A stretch of DNA of 64,000 bases, taken from Rhodocyclaceae bacterium (lineage in GTDB: Bacteria; Pseudomonadota; Gammaproteobacteria; Burkholderiales; Rhodocyclaceae). Where the stretch lies: positions 29,808 to 93,807 of the forward strand of contig JAEUNM010000088.1 in assembly GCA_016791105.1 (NCBI GenBank), in the 5' to 3' direction. Positions 21,426 through 32,250 of the stretch are shown here, in pieces. How positions within the stretch are numbered: position 1 is the stretch's first letter; each line of letters opens with the position of its first letter. The notes under the pieces were generated by a model, which ran no database searches, was not told where the DNA came from, and saw only the letters and a program-made list of their open reading frames with translations. A program made the translations under genes and the position numbers.

Positions 21426-21455
21426 TAGACATGATCCAAATGCGCGACGTATACT
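21426..21455 (+). promoter_or_regulatory. Promoter for the Fur-family gene, probably leaderless
   Basis: TAGACA at 21426-21431, an 18-base spacer and TATACT at 21450-21455. The expected start is at about 21461-21462, exactly at the ATG, so the transcript would lack a 5' leader; there is also no good Shine-Dalgarno sequence. Confidence 0.5.
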
Positions 21456-21461
21456 CGAAGC

Positions 21462-21884
21462 ATGGACGGCCCTTCTGACCATGACGATTTTGCTGACCGC
21501 CTGCAGCGGCACGGTGTGACCCTCACGCATCAGCGTCTGGAAATTGCCGCCGTGTTGTTTCGAACCATGGAACATCTTTCGGCGGATCAGATACTTGCGC
21601 GCGTGAATGCACGCAACGCGCAGGTTTCGAAGGCAACCGTTTATAACACGCTGAAATTGTTTCTAGAAAAGGGACTTTTGCGTGAAGTGATCGTAGACCC
21701 GGATCGGGTGTTCTACGACCCGAATGTTGCGCCGCACCACCATTTATATGACGTAACGACCGGGCATTTGACCGATATTCCGGCCGAAGCGATCACGCTG
21801 GCCCGCCTGCCGCAACTGCCGGATGGCATGGTGGTGGAAGGTGTCGATATCGTGATCCGGACGCGGCCGCTCAATCCCCCCTGA
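21462..21884 (+). CDS. Fur-family transcriptional regulator, Irr-like, cysteine-free
   Basis: A 140-residue winged-helix regulator of the Fur superfamily. The N-terminal domain has [13 protein letters not shown] and the recognition helix [17 protein letters not shown]. The dimerisation domain carries H92-H93-H94 in [17 protein letters not shown], the arrangement seen in the haem-responsive Irr group and similar to PerR. There is no cysteine anywhere, so the CxxC structural zinc sites of Fur, Zur and PerR are absent. It probably senses iron or haem status through histidines and acidic residues; its targets are unknown. It is divergent from the pilE operon, with 148 bases between starts, so it might act on that region. 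Confidence 0.9.
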   Translation: MDGPSDHDDFADRLQRHGVTLTHQRLEIAAVLFRTMEHLSADQILARVNARNAQVSKATVYNTLKLFLEKGLLREVIVDPDRVFYDPNVAPHHHLYDVTTGHLTDIPAEAITLARLPQLPDGMVVEGVDIVIRTRPLNPP

Positions 21885-21931
21885 ACCATGCGCCCGCGGC
21901 GCACTGTGCTGATATACCTACGGAGTTGGCA

Positions 21932-23479
21932 ATGACTGATACGCTCATCATTTTCGATACGACCATGCGTGACGGCGAACAAAGCCCCGGCGCCGCCATG
22001 AGCCGTGACGAAAAGGTCCGCATCGCGCGCGCGCTGGAGCGCATGCGCGTCAACGTGATCGAAGCCGGGTTTGCCGCAGCTTCGCCGGGAGATTTCGAAT
22101 CGGTGCGCGCGGTGGCGGAAAGCGTGCGCGAATCCACCATCTGTTCGCTCGCGCGGGCAAACGAAAATGACGTGCGCCGCGCCGGCGAGGCCATACGCCC
22201 GGCTGCCTCCGGGCGTATCCACACCTTCATCGCGACCAGCCCCATCCACATGGAGAAAAAATTGCGCATGGCGCCCGATCAGGTGGTCGAGCAGGCCGTG
22301 CGCGCGGTCAAATGGGCGCGTGAATACACCGACGACGTCGAATTTTCCGCCGAAGACGCAGGCCGTTCCGAACTTGATTTCCTGTGCCGCATATGCACCG
22401 CGGTGATCGATGCCGGCGCGCGCACCATCAATATTCCGGATACCGTCGGCTACAACGTGCCGCACCAGTTCGGGAGCGTTTTGCGGCAACTCATAGAGCG
22501 CGTTCCGAACAGCGACAAGGTGGTGTGGTCGGTGCATTGCCATAACGATCTGGGTCTTGCCGTGGCCAATTCGCTTGCCGCCGTGCTGGCCGGGGCGCGT
22601 CAGGTGGAATGCACAGTAAACGGCCTGGGCGAGCGTGCCGGCAATGCTTCGCTGGAAGAAATCGTGATGGCCGTGCGCACCCGCCGCGACGTGTTCACCT
22701 GCGATACGCGCATCGATTCGACGCAGATTGTCCCCACCTCCAAACTGGTGAGCCAGATTACCGGCTATCCCGTGCAACCCAACAAGGCCGTCGTGGGCGC
22801 CAATGCATTCGCGCACGAATCCGGGATACACCAGGACGGCGTGCTGAAGCACCGCGAAACCTACGAAATCATGCGCGCCGAAGACGTGGGCTGGAGTACC
22901 AACCGGCTCAGCCTGGGCAAACTGTCTGGGCGCAATGCATTCAAAACCAAGCTGCAGGAACTGGGCATCGCGCTGGCGTCGGAAGAGGCGCTCAACGCCG
23001 CCTTTGCGCGCTTCAAGGTGCTGGCCGATAAAAAGCGCGAAATTTTCGACGAGGATTTGCAAGCCCTGATAGGCGAAGACGGTCCGCAGGGTAACGATGA
23101 CCGTTATGGCCTGGTGTATCTACGCATCCACAGCGAAACCGGCGAGGTGCCGCAGGCCAGCGTCACGCTCAGCGTGGGCGGCGCCGAACAGGCAACACAG
23201 TCGCAAGGTTCCGGGCCGGTCGATGCCTGTTTCCGCGCCATCGAAAGCATCGTGCATAGCGGCGCGGAACTGCTGCTCTATTCGGTCAATGCCATTACCA
23301 CCGGAACCGACGCGCAGGGCGAAGTGACGGTACGGCTGGCCAAGGACGGTCGCGTGGTAAACGGCCAGGGTGCGGATACCGACATAATCGTGGCGTCCGC
23401 CAAGGCCTACCTTAATGCGCTCAATCGGCTCGTGAGCGGGGTCGAGCGGCTCAATCCGCAGGCCGAAGAAACGGTCTGA
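21932..23479 (+). CDS. leuA: 2-isopropylmalate synthase
   Basis: Condenses acetyl-CoA and 2-ketoisovalerate, the committed step of leucine synthesis. The 515-residue protein has the TIM-barrel start [17 protein letters not shown], the metal-binding [30 protein letters not shown] and [14 protein letters not shown], and a C-terminal LeuA allosteric domain (about 390-510) expected to bind leucine. The ATG at 21932 has CGGAG six bases upstream; the in-frame TTG at 21926 is less likely. It works with ilvBNC at the left end of the window, which supply its substrate pathway. Confidence 0.98.
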   Translation: MTDTLIIFDTTMRDGEQSPGAAMSRDEKVRIARALERMRVNVIEAGFAAASPGDFESVRAVAESVRESTICSLARANENDVRRAGEAIRPAASGRIHTFIATSPIHMEKKLRMAPDQVVEQAVRAVKWAREYTDDVEFSAEDAGRSELDFLCRICTAVIDAGARTINIPDTVGYNVPHQFGSVLRQLIERVPNSDKVVWSVHCHNDLGLAVANSLAAVLAGARQVECTVNGLGERAGNASLEEIVMAVRTRRDVFTCDTRIDSTQIVPTSKLVSQITGYPVQPNKAVVGANAFAHESGIHQDGVLKHRETYEIMRAEDVGWSTNRLSLGKLSGRNAFKTKLQELGIALASEEALNAAFARFKVLADKKREIFDEDLQALIGEDGPQGNDDRYGLVYLRIHSETGEVPQASVTLSVGGAEQATQSQGSGPVDACFRAIESIVHSGAELLLYSVNAITTGTDAQGEVTVRLAKDGRVVNGQGADTDIIVASAKAYLNALNRLVSGVERLNPQAEETV

Positions 23480-23496
23480 AGCGGGGGGGCGCGGCC

Positions 23497-24455
<959 letters not shown>

Positions 24456-24534
24456 TTATGGCCGATTCCTGTGCTGTGGCGCGTGCACCGCCGCAGCCGC
24501 AGGACGTCGTGAGCGACAAGTTTGAGGGGTGGTG

Positions 24535-25413
24535 GTGGCTTTCAATCTGATGGCGCGCCTGGCGCGCTTCGACTTTCTGCCCATACGGGTGCTGCGCCGC
24601 TTCATAAGCGCCCGCTGCGCGCAGACCGCGGCCGGACTGGCTTTCGTGACGCTGATCGGGCTGGTGCCCATCATGAGCGTGACGGTTGCGGTACTGGCTC
24701 GCCTGCCCGATTTTGCGGATTTCGGCGGGCACGTGGAAAAATTTCTGCTGAGCTACCTGCTGCCCCAACGGGCCGGCGACGTGGTGGCCAAATATGCGTT
24801 GATGTTTTCCGCCAAGGCGGCGGACTTGACGCGCGTGGGCGCCCTGGCCGTGGCGGTGACGGCAACCCTCATCCTGCACACCATAGACCGCGAACTGAAC
24901 GTTATTTTTCGCGTCGGCCGCACGCGCCCGTTGTGGAAATCGTTTTTGCTCTACCTCGTGCTGCTCATGCTGGGGCCTGCCGTGCTGGGTGCACTGCTGG
25001 CGGGCTACACCTACTTTCTGAGCGCGTCCTTCGGCATCATTCCGACGCCGCCCTGGGCGCGCGGGGTGCTGGTGCCGGTGGCTACCTTGCTTCCGCTGTG
25101 GCTGTTGCTGGCGGGGCTTTTTGCGGCGGTGCCCAATCGCAGCGTGCGCGCGCGCGACGCCTTGATCGGCGGCGCGGTCGCCGTCGTGGGCCTGGAAAGC
25201 AGCCGCGCGACGCTGGCCTGGTATTTCGCCCAAATGCCCAGTTTTACGGTGCTGTACGGCGCCTTCTGGGCGGTGCCGGTATTTTTGCTGTGGCTGCAAC
25301 TGTCCTGGGGCATCGTGCTGGTTGGTGCGCTGGTGTGCGCGGAACTGGACCGCAGAACGCCGGCCCAGGCAGAACGAAAGCGGCGCAGCGATCCGGCTTC
25401 GGACCATGCCTGA
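24535..25413 (+). CDS. YihY/BrkB-family inner-membrane protein
   Basis: Membrane protein of 292 residues with about six to seven helices, of the YihY/virulence factor BrkB family (once misannotated as ribonuclease BN). The signatures TAAGLAFVTLIGLVPIMSV, IDRELNVIFRV and YGAFWAVPVFLLWLQLSWGIVLVGA are clear. Function is uncertain. Three tandem GTG codons follow a TTTGAGGGG; the third, at 24535, has the best spacing, but 24529, 24532 or the ATG at 24550 are possible. The C-terminus is short and charged. Confidence 0.9.
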   Translation: MAFNLMARLARFDFLPIRVLRRFISARCAQTAAGLAFVTLIGLVPIMSVTVAVLARLPDFADFGGHVEKFLLSYLLPQRAGDVVAKYALMFSAKAADLTRVGALAVAVTATLILHTIDRELNVIFRVGRTRPLWKSFLLYLVLLMLGPAVLGALLAGYTYFLSASFGIIPTPPWARGVLVPVATLLPLWLLLAGLFAAVPNRSVRARDALIGGAVAVVGLESSRATLAWYFAQMPSFTVLYGAFWAVPVFLLWLQLSWGIVLVGALVCAELDRRTPAQAERKRRSDPASDHA

Positions 25414-25443
25414 AGGATTGCCGCAGCGACCTTACGGTGCCGC

Positions 25444-26949
25444 TCAGATCGGATAGGGGTCGGCGTCGAACTGGAATAAATCGGCATTGGCCGTCTGCTG
25501 GTCGAAACCGCGCATGCGCCCTTGCGATACGCAGATTCTTTCGCCCACCTGCCAGATCATCACGAAGCGCCGCGCCACGCAGGTGCCGCGCGGCGTGATG
25601 AGTGCCTCGCGCGGGCGCGTGGCGGCGAGTGGGGGCAGGCGCAGGGCGGGCACCGGAATGTCGTCGTGCTTGCCGGAGCGGAAAGCCACCTGCACCGGCT
25701 GCGCCTTGGGCGCAACCATTTCCAGGCCGACTTCCATGTGTTCCGGATTATCGCTGCGCAGCCAGCGTATCAGGCAGATTGCCCAGGCATCGCTATCCGG
25801 ACTGCGCAGTGCCGCCACGGCACCGGGACGCAATTGCGTCATTTCGCCGCCCACGTGCATGGCGGCGAAGCCGTTTGCGCTTTCGTTCTCTACCATCCAC
25901 TCGGATATGGGGGCCGCTGCATTGACGGGCGCATTGCCCGCCGTGAGCAATTGCCATACTTCGGCGAGGCCGGTACAAAGTTGCGCGCGGTAATTATTGT
26001 GGCGGCGCTTCAGCGCGCGCTTGGGCGGTTTGACCCAGCGCAGGCAAAGCCGACGCAATAGCGCGCGCATGTCGTTTTCCACCGCCGAGGTGGGTAGCCG
26101 GGTGGAGTCGATCGGCTTGCCCGCGTCCAGCGCGTCGAGCTCGTCGGTGAGCGTTTTCGCGATCGCGGACAGCGTGAAATAGGCCGCGTCGGCGTTGGCC
26201 GGTGGCGCACGGCGCGACGCAGGGATGGGCGGGTGATCGCGCTTGCGGTCTATCCAGTAGCCGTCGTCGCCGTCCTCCGTGGTGGGGGCTGCCTGCAACA
26301 AGCTGAGGGTGCCGCAGTGCAGCGCGAGCGTTTCCGCGGCCTGCCAGAGGTCGCGCGGGGCGAGCGATTCCGGCTGTGCGACGGCCAGCGCGAGCAGTGC
26401 GAAATAGGCTTGATTGGCTTCGCCGTGGCCGGCGGCGGCCTCATCCAGCGTGCTTACCTGCGCAAACAGCGCATGGGCGTGGACCCAGAAATCCGGTGGC
26501 GGCGGCGCCGCCATTGCGGCGCGGGCCAGATAATGTTCGAGCGTACTGCGCAATGCGCGGGTAAGCGCCGACAGGTGGCTGCGATCGGAAAGGCTGCGGT
26601 CGCCGGCCAGCCGGCCGTAAGCATCGGCCAGCGCATGGTGTATGTCGCCCAGGCGTGCGGTGGCCTGGCGCAGGGCGCGCGGCAGTGGCAGATAGCTGGC
26701 CGCAAGCCGCGGCCGCATATCATGCGCGAGGTGCTGCGCGCGGGCAAAAAACAGGTCGAGCACGCGCAACAGTTGATTGCCCTGCGTGCCACCGGCGAGC
26801 AATTCGGTGAGGCGCACGTAGACTTCCGGCAAGTCCTGTTCCGGATCGTCCGGGGGCGGGGCGGCGAGCCAGTCGAGCAAACCGGACATGGCCGTTTCGG
26901 CATCGGCGGCCGTGTCGGCAAGTGCAGCGGGGTAAGCCGGTTTATTCAT
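25444..26949 (-). CDS. Uncharacterised protein with PilZ-like C-terminal domain
   Basis: A 501-residue soluble protein with no signal peptide. Residues 1-330 are Ala/Leu-rich and probably all helical. Residues of about 370-500 contain EWMVENESANGFAAMHVGG and AICLIRWLRSDNPEHMEVGL, resembling the PilZ-like beta-barrel seen in proteobacterial proteins annotated as cyclic-di-GMP-binding; the classical RxxxR motif of PilZ is not obvious. A regulatory or signalling role is inference only. The ATG at 26949 is chosen over an upstream TTG at 26991 that lies across a palindrome; no clear Shine-Dalgarno sequence precedes it. It is divergent from the thioredoxin-like gene. Confidence 0.75.
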   Translation of the reverse strand: MNKPAYPAALADTAADAETAMSGLLDWLAAPPPDDPEQDLPEVYVRLTELLAGGTQGNQLLRVLDLFFARAQHLAHDMRPRLAASYLPLPRALRQATARLGDIHHALADAYGRLAGDRSLSDRSHLSALTRALRSTLEHYLARAAMAAPPPPDFWVHAHALFAQVSTLDEAAAGHGEANQAYFALLALAVAQPESLAPRDLWQAAETLALHCGTLSLLQAAPTTEDGDDGYWIDRKRDHPPIPASRRAPPANADAAYFTLSAIAKTLTDELDALDAGKPIDSTRLPTSAVENDMRALLRRLCLRWVKPPKRALKRRHNNYRAQLCTGLAEVWQLLTAGNAPVNAAAPISEWMVENESANGFAAMHVGGEMTQLRPGAVAALRSPDSDAWAICLIRWLRSDNPEHMEVGLEMVAPKAQPVQVAFRSGKHDDIPVPALRLPPLAATRPREALITPRGTCVARRFVMIWQVGERICVSQGRMRGFDQQTANADLFQFDADPYPI

Positions 26950-26974
26950 TGGAGATAGGCGGAGCAGTTGCACC

Positions 26975-26989
26975 GATTCTAGTAGAATC
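26975..26989. promoter_or_regulatory. Perfect palindrome between divergent genes (candidate operator)
   Basis: GATTCTA, one G, then TAGAATC: a perfect 7+1+7 inverted repeat in the 74 bases between the PilZ-like gene and the thioredoxin-like gene. It also presents a TAGAAT -10-like box in each direction, so it could be an operator, a divergent promoter, or both. Confidence 0.45.
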
Positions 26990-27023
26990 AACCCGCGTTG
27001 TAGCGTCGTCAGCGTTCAATATC

Positions 27024-27554
27024 ATGGCTTTTCCGAACTTCCTCCGCACGTTATGCGGCCTACTCGTGCTGCTGTCATGCATGTGCGCCTGGCAAAGCCG
27101 GGCTGCCACGGGCGATTTTGCGTTTTTCGACCCCAACCTGGGCGACCTGCAGGGCGATTTGCAGGCCGCGCGCAGCCAGGGAAAGATGGGCATGCTCATC
27201 ATGTTTGAAATGGATGAATGTCCCTATTGCCGCCGCATGAAAGAAACCGTATTCCCGCGCCCCGACGTACAGACCTTCTTTCGCCAGCATTTCGTCATTA
27301 TCGCGGTGGACGTGCTGGGCGACGTAAAAATGCGCGATCCCGCCGGCCACGAACTGCGCGAAAAAGACTTTGCCCGCAGCATGGGCGCCACGGCCACGCC
27401 CACCTTCGTGTTCTTTGATCTTGATGGGCGCGTTCTGGTTCGCCACGTTGGCGCCACGCGGGACGCAAAAAGCTTTTTGCGGCTGGGCCATTACGTGGTT
27501 GAAGGCGCCTACAAAAACAAAAGCTTCGCCGAATATCTGCGCGCGCCTTCCTGA
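27024..27554 (+). CDS. Periplasmic thioredoxin-like protein
   Basis: A 176-residue protein with a signal peptide (hydrophobic LCGLLVLLSCMCAW, cleavage likely after SRA) and a thioredoxin fold. The active-site motif is C66-P-Y-C69 in MFEMDECPYCRRMKE, and the cis-proline loop is ATATPTFVFFDLDG. The CPYC motif is that of glutaredoxins, but the insert and length fit SoxW or DsbE-related reductases. A periplasmic disulfide reductase role is likely; the substrate is unknown. It is divergent from the PilZ-like gene, with a palindrome between them. Confidence 0.88.
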   Translation: MAFPNFLRTLCGLLVLLSCMCAWQSRAATGDFAFFDPNLGDLQGDLQAARSQGKMGMLIMFEMDECPYCRRMKETVFPRPDVQTFFRQHFVIIAVDVLGDVKMRDPAGHELREKDFARSMGATATPTFVFFDLDGRVLVRHVGATRDAKSFLRLGHYVVEGAYKNKSFAEYLRAPS

Positions 27555-27641
27555 GCGCGCTACCATCACGCCGTGACGCCCGTGCGTAGCTGCCGTGCGG
27601 GCAAAATACTCCCTGCTTGCTCCTCGCCGGACCACCAAACC

Positions 27642-28355
27642 ATGCCCAATACCCTCATACCTGCCGAAGAACGCCTGATCCTGGCACTGGATGTGCCACA
27701 CCCCGACGCGGCGCGCAGCCTGGTCGAAACGCTGGGCGACAGTGTCCGCTTCTACAAGATCGGTCTCGAACTGTGCATGGCGGGCGGATATTTCGAGCTG
27801 CTCGACTGGCTGCTCGAACGTAACAAGAAGGTATTCGTCGACCTCAAATTTTTCGACGTGCCGGAAACTGTGAAAAGCGCCGTGCGCGCACTGTCCGGCC
27901 GCGGCGCGAGCTTTGCCACCGTGCATGGTAATCAGGCCATCATGGAAGCTGCCGGCGCGGTCAAGGGCGATCTGAAAATACTGGCCGTGACGGTGCTCAC
28001 CAGCCTCGACCGTGGCGATCTGGACGATCTGGGATTTGCCTGTGACGTCGGTGCCCTGGTGCTGTCGCGCGCGCGCCGGGCACTTGCTGCCGGCTGTGAC
28101 GGCGTCGTGTCTTCGGGGCTGGAAGCCGCCGCGCTCAAGCGCGAATGCGGTGATCGGCTGCTGGTGGTCACGCCGGGCATACGGCCGGTCGAAAATCGCC
28201 CCGCAGACGATCAGAAACGCACTGTGGATGTCGCCCAGGCCATCGCCAACGGTGCCGATTACCTGGTGATCGGCCGGCCCATCCGCCAGGCGCCGGACCC
28301 GCAAGCGGCGGCCTGGCAGGTTCAGGAGCAAATCCGCCGTGCGCTGCAGGCCTGA
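27642..28355 (+). CDS. pyrF: Orotidine 5'-phosphate decarboxylase
   Basis: Makes UMP from OMP, the last step of pyrimidine synthesis. The 237-residue protein has the catalytic motif VDLKFFDVPETVKSA with D67, K69 and D72, and a phosphate-binding GADYLVIGRPIRQAPDP near the C-terminus. The ATG at 27642 gives MPNTLIPAEERLILALDVP, the normal start; the frame upstream is open but unlike the family. Confidence 0.97.
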   Translation: MPNTLIPAEERLILALDVPHPDAARSLVETLGDSVRFYKIGLELCMAGGYFELLDWLLERNKKVFVDLKFFDVPETVKSAVRALSGRGASFATVHGNQAIMEAAGAVKGDLKILAVTVLTSLDRGDLDDLGFACDVGALVLSRARRALAAGCDGVVSSGLEAAALKRECGDRLLVVTPGIRPVENRPADDQKRTVDVAQAIANGADYLVIGRPIRQAPDPQAAAWQVQEQIRRALQA

Positions 28356-28454
28356 ATTTCGGCGCCCGAACTGGACCTCGCTGCGCGCGTACGGCGCGCG
28401 CGGCGCCCAATTGGCGAATCGCGTGCCGGAGCGGGCCGGCTGCGGAGCATCGCG

Positions 28455-30413
28455 TTGAATTGGCCTCGCGGACCGGATATCGGCGCGCGGGTGCTGCTGG
28501 TCGGGATCGTGCCGGCGCTGGTGCTGGCGATCGCACTGTCCAGTTATTTCATCGCCGCGCGTCTGTCCGATCTGGAACGCCATTCGCGCGACCGCGCCTT
28601 GGTACTGGCGCGGCAAATTGTCGCGAATGCCGAATTCGGGCTGCTGTCGGGCAATTCCGGCTCCCTGCGCACGGCCGCCAATAACCTCGCTTACGAACCG
28701 GATGTGGTCGGCGTGGTGATCGCCGCGCGCGACGGCGGCCTCACCGTCATGGCGGGCAACCCGTCCGTGGCGGCATGGAAAGTGGCGGCGCGCATGCCGG
28801 CGGTCGAAGGGGTGGTGCCGGGCGCGGAAGAACTGATCGTGTTGCCGGTGCAACGCAGCGAAATCGTCCCCAACGACGAGCCGGGCAGCCCGGCCGATTC
28901 CACCGTGGTGCGACGCGAAACCATAGGCGTGGTAGTGCTCGAACGTTCGCGTGACAGTCTCGTCGCGCGCCGCGCCGATCTGCTCTGGGCCAGCGTAGGC
29001 ATACTGAGCGCCGTGCTGATCGGGGCCGCCATCGTGGCGGTGCGCATCGGGCGCGGCGTGATACGTCCGATCGAACAGGCTGCCGAAGCCGTGCGCCGCG
29101 TCGGCCAGGGTGATTTGACGCTACGCCTGGCATCCGAACACGGCGGCGTGCTGGGCGATCTTGCCGCCGGGGTGAACGAAATGACGGTGCGCCTCGAATC
29201 GGCGCGCGATCAACTGGAACAGCGCGTGGCCGAGGCGACCCGCCTGTATCGGCAGAAAAAGGAAGAGGCGGAAAGCGCCAACCATGCCAAGTCGCGCTTT
29301 CTGGCCGTGGCGAGCCACGATTTGCGCCAGCCCGTCCATGCGCTGGGCATGTTCGCGGCGGAACTGGCGCAGCACCACCACCAGCCGGATGACCGCCGGC
29401 TGATCGCGCAGATCGAGCGTTCCATCGAGGCCCTGGAAAATTTGCTCGATGCGCTGCTGGACATGAGCAAGCTCGAAGCCGGTACGGTCAAGCCCGAGCG
29501 GGTGGCTTTCCCGCTCAATCCGCTGCTGCAGCGCGTCGAACAGCACCATGCCTTGCTGGCGCGTGCCAAGGGCGTGCGCATGCGCGTGCGCCCCTGCAAC
29601 TACTGGGTGGAGAGCGACCCGGTGCTGCTGGAGCGCATTCTGAACAATCTGGTGTCGAATGCCGTGCGCTATACCGAGCGCGGCGCCATCCACCTCGCCG
29701 CGCGCCGGCGCGGCGCCTCGCTGTGCCTGGAATTGCGCGACAGCGGCATAGGCATTCCGGCGCGCGCGCGCGCGACGATATTTCAGGCTTTCGTGCAATT
29801 GCACGCGGACGGCCGGCGCAGCAGCGAAGGCCTGGGGCTGGGGCTCGCCATTGTGAGCGGCTTGGCCCAGGTGCTCGATCACCCGATCCGCCTGCGTTCG
29901 GAAGAAGGTTGCGGCTCCACCTTTACCGTGGAAGTGCCCTGGGTTGCCGCGACCGACATGGTGCCGCGGCCGGCGCTCGAACGCAGCGATATGCCCGTCG
30001 CCTCGGGTCTGGGCGTGCTGGTGGTCGACGATGACGAACTGGCCTGCAGCAGCCTGGCGAGCTTGCTCAATTCCTGGGATTGCCAGGTGGTGGCCGAGCT
30101 GGGCGTCGAAAACCCCACCACCTGGCTGCGCACTCAAAGGCGCTTGCCGGATCTGATCGTGTGCGACTGCCAGCTCGGCGGGCAGGTGAGCGGAGTCGAA
30201 TTGCTCGACGCATTCAATCGCGAGCTGGGCCCGCACTGTACCTATGTGTTGATCAGTGGCGACCCCGATCCCGCCATCGCCGCGGAAGCGCGCCGGCGCG
30301 GCTTTCCCATGCTGTACAAGCCGGTGCGATCGGCGCAACTGCGCGCCCTGGTGCAATACGTGGTCGCCCAGCGCGACCGGCGCAACATCGTGAGCGCAGC
30401 CGACACCACCTGA
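28455..30413 (+). CDS. Membrane hybrid sensor histidine kinase with C-terminal receiver domain
   Basis: A 652-residue two-component sensor. Two transmembrane helices (about 12-33 and 177-197) bracket a periplasmic sensor domain; a HAMP domain follows (about 198-250), then a coiled coil, HisKA with H288 in [17 protein letters not shown], a HATPase domain with [16 protein letters not shown] and [16 protein letters not shown], and a receiver domain starting VLVVDDDE with phospho-acceptor D571 in CDCQLGG. The start is a TTG with GGAG seven bases upstream. No cognate regulator gene is adjacent, so output may go through a partner elsewhere. The signal is unknown. Confidence 0.93.
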   Translation: MNWPRGPDIGARVLLVGIVPALVLAIALSSYFIAARLSDLERHSRDRALVLARQIVANAEFGLLSGNSGSLRTAANNLAYEPDVVGVVIAARDGGLTVMAGNPSVAAWKVAARMPAVEGVVPGAEELIVLPVQRSEIVPNDEPGSPADSTVVRRETIGVVVLERSRDSLVARRADLLWASVGILSAVLIGAAIVAVRIGRGVIRPIEQAAEAVRRVGQGDLTLRLASEHGGVLGDLAAGVNEMTVRLESARDQLEQRVAEATRLYRQKKEEAESANHAKSRFLAVASHDLRQPVHALGMFAAELAQHHHQPDDRRLIAQIERSIEALENLLDALLDMSKLEAGTVKPERVAFPLNPLLQRVEQHHALLARAKGVRMRVRPCNYWVESDPVLLERILNNLVSNAVRYTERGAIHLAARRRGASLCLELRDSGIGIPARARATIFQAFVQLHADGRRSSEGLGLGLAIVSGLAQVLDHPIRLRSEEGCGSTFTVEVPWVAATDMVPRPALERSDMPVASGLGVLVVDDDELACSSLASLLNSWDCQVVAELGVENPTTWLRTQRRLPDLIVCDCQLGGQVSGVELLDAFNRELGPHCTYVLISGDPDPAIAAEARRRGFPMLYKPVRSAQLRALVQYVVAQRDRRNIVSAADTT

Positions 30414-30437
30414 GCACGCGATGCGCCTCGCCACTCC

Positions 30438-30466
30438 TTGCCCTGGTTCGTGCAAGTCGTTATAAT
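30438..30466 (+). promoter_or_regulatory. Sigma-70-type promoter for rpsP operon
   Basis: TTGCCC at 30438-30443, a 17-base spacer and perfect TATAAT at 30461-30466. The start would fall near 30473, leaving a 27-base leader with CAGGAC before the rpsP ATG. Confidence 0.7.
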
Positions 30467-30499
30467 GCTTGGTTTTTCCGTTCGGATACAGGACAACAA

Positions 30500-30748
30500 A
30501 TGGTAGTCATTCGGCTCGCCCGCGGCGGCGCGAAAAAGCGCCCCTTCTACAACATCGTTGCAACGGATTCGCGCAATCGTCGCGATGGCCGCTTTATCGA
30601 ACGCGTAGGCTTTTACAACCCCTGCGCCACGGCGGCCGAAAAAGGCCTGTCGATCAATCAGGAGCGTCTGGCCTACTGGACCAGCCACGGTGCACAAATG
30701 TCGCCCACCGTCGCGCGTCTCGCCAAACAGGCGGCCAAAGCGGCCTGA
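30500..30748 (+). CDS. rpsP: 30S ribosomal protein S16
   Basis: An 82-residue ribosomal protein that begins [20 protein letters not shown], with the conserved [19 protein letters not shown]. It is needed for 30S assembly. It heads rpsP-rimM-trmD-rplS, the conserved bacterial order, downstream of a strong promoter. Confidence 0.99.
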   Translation: MVVIRLARGGAKKRPFYNIVATDSRNRRDGRFIERVGFYNPCATAAEKGLSINQERLAYWTSHGAQMSPTVARLAKQAAKAA

Positions 30749-30773
30749 ACAGGCTGCTGGCGCTGCGCGGGCC

Positions 30774-31376
30774 ATGGCGGCCGCTCCCGGCGGTTTGACG
30801 CGGCGGCGCTTGCGCGCACGCGGTGCCGCGCCCAGCAACACGCAAGCCCCCGTCTTTCCGGCCGATCTGCTGGTGCTGGGGCGGGTTGCCGGCGCCTTTG
30901 GCATACAGGGCTGGCTCAAGCTGCAGGCGCTGGGTGACGACCCGGATGGCTGGGCTGAAGCGCGCACCTGGTGGTTCAGCGCGCAGGACGACACGCGGGA
31001 TGGCGCGGCTTGGCGACCCATCCGGCTGTTGGCCTGCCGGCCGCACGGCGGCGGTCTGATTGCGCAATTGCAAGGCATAGAAGATCGTGATGCCGCGCTG
31101 GCGCTCAAAAATCAGTACTTCGCCGCGAGCCGGGCAGAATTGCCGCCGCCCGCCGCGGATGAGTATTACTGGGGCGATCTGATCGGCCTGACGGTCACCA
31201 ACACCGCCGGCGTGGTGCTCGGCACGGTGAGCGGCTTGATCGAAAGCGGCGCACACGCGGTGCTCGAAGTGGCGCAGGGCGATCGCCAGCGCCTGTTGCC
31301 ATTCGTGGCCGAGGTGGTGCACAAGGTCGATGTTGCCGCAGGCCACATTACGGTGGCCTGGGACGCAGACTGGTGA
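30774..31376 (+). CDS. rimM: Ribosome maturation factor RimM
   Basis: Assembly factor that acts on the 30S head domain with S19. The N-terminal RimM domain has [20 protein letters not shown], and the PRC-barrel follows with [20 protein letters not shown] and a [14 protein letters not shown] end. It has 200 residues, with a basic 30-residue N-terminal extension ([11 protein letters not shown]). The ATG at 30774 has a weak ribosome binding site; an internal start nearer ADLLVLG would remove the extension. Confidence 0.96.
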   Translation: MAAAPGGLTRRRLRARGAAPSNTQAPVFPADLLVLGRVAGAFGIQGWLKLQALGDDPDGWAEARTWWFSAQDDTRDGAAWRPIRLLACRPHGGGLIAQLQGIEDRDAALALKNQYFAASRAELPPPAADEYYWGDLIGLTVTNTAGVVLGTVSGLIESGAHAVLEVAQGDRQRLLPFVAEVVHKVDVAAGHITVAWDADW

Positions 31377-31395
31377 TGCGGCTGGGGGCGGTGCG

Positions 31396-32166
31396 GTGAT
31401 CGCGTTCGACGTGGTGAGCCTGTTCCCGCAAATGTTTGCGGCTGTGCTGGACCACGGCATTACGCGGCGCGCCGCGGAGCGCGGCCTGTGGCGCATGCAA
31501 TGCTGGAATCCGCGCGATTTCACGCAGGACAGGCATCGTACGGTCGATGACCGCTGTTACGGCGGCGGGCCCGGCATGGTGATGCTGGCGGAACCGCTCG
31601 CTGCGGCGCTGGCTGCGGCGCGCGAACGGCAACGGGCGGAATCCGGCGCGGCAGGCGCGGTGATTTACCTGTCGCCGCAGGGCAGGCCGCTCACCCACGC
31701 GCGCGTGCTCGAATTGGCGTGCGCGCCGGCACTCACGTTGCTGTGCGGGCGCTACGAGGGTGTCGACCAGCGCCTGATCGAGTGTGAAGTAGACGAAGAA
31801 ATTTCGCTGGGCGATTTCGTAATGTCCGGCGGTGAAATTGCCGCCATGGCGCTCATGGATGCCATCGTGCGGCAACTGCCCGGTGCGCTCAATGATGAGG
31901 CCTCGGCACAGGAAGAGTCTTTCGCCGCCGGGCTGCTGGATTGCCCGCATTACACGCGGCCGGAGCGCTGGCGCGAAATGGACGTGCCGTCCGTGCTGCT
32001 GGGTGGCAACCATGCGTTGATCCGCCGCTGGCGGCTAAAACAGGCGCTGGGCCGCACCTGGATGCGGCGGCCGGATTTGCTCGCCGGGCGCGCGCTGACG
32101 GCAGAAGAATTGGACCTGCTCGAGCAATTTCGTCGCGAGCAGGCGCAAGCCGGGAACACGGGCTAG
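31396..32166 (+). CDS. trmD: tRNA (guanine37-N1)-methyltransferase
   Basis: SPOUT-class methyltransferase that modifies G37 of tRNAs using S-adenosylmethionine and prevents frameshifting. It has 256 residues. The knot region has [29 protein letters not shown] and an N-terminal [11 protein letters not shown]. The start is a GTG with GGGGG seven bases upstream, about 20 bases after the rimM stop; upstream in-frame codons overlap rimM and do not match the family. Confidence 0.98.
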   Translation: MIAFDVVSLFPQMFAAVLDHGITRRAAERGLWRMQCWNPRDFTQDRHRTVDDRCYGGGPGMVMLAEPLAAALAAARERQRAESGAAGAVIYLSPQGRPLTHARVLELACAPALTLLCGRYEGVDQRLIECEVDEEISLGDFVMSGGEIAAMALMDAIVRQLPGALNDEASAQEESFAAGLLDCPHYTRPERWREMDVPSVLLGGNHALIRRWRLKQALGRTWMRRPDLLAGRALTAEELDLLEQFRREQAQAGNTG

Positions 32167-32250
32167 CACCCGTACCCGATTAGAAACGTGCGCACCACGG
32201 CGCGAGCCGTGCTCTACGCAAAAGGCCAGAGGCCAAAGAAAGGAAGCAAC

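Noticed and set aside
19394..21478. 694-codon open frame on the plus strand opposite pilV, fimT and pilE
   Set aside because: All three minus-strand pilin genes have clear leaders and helices; this frame has no domain pattern, and its composition follows the shadow bias.
29121..30455. 444-codon minus-strand open frame opposite the hybrid kinase
   Set aside because: His/Gln-rich shadow of the kinase domains; no start signal.
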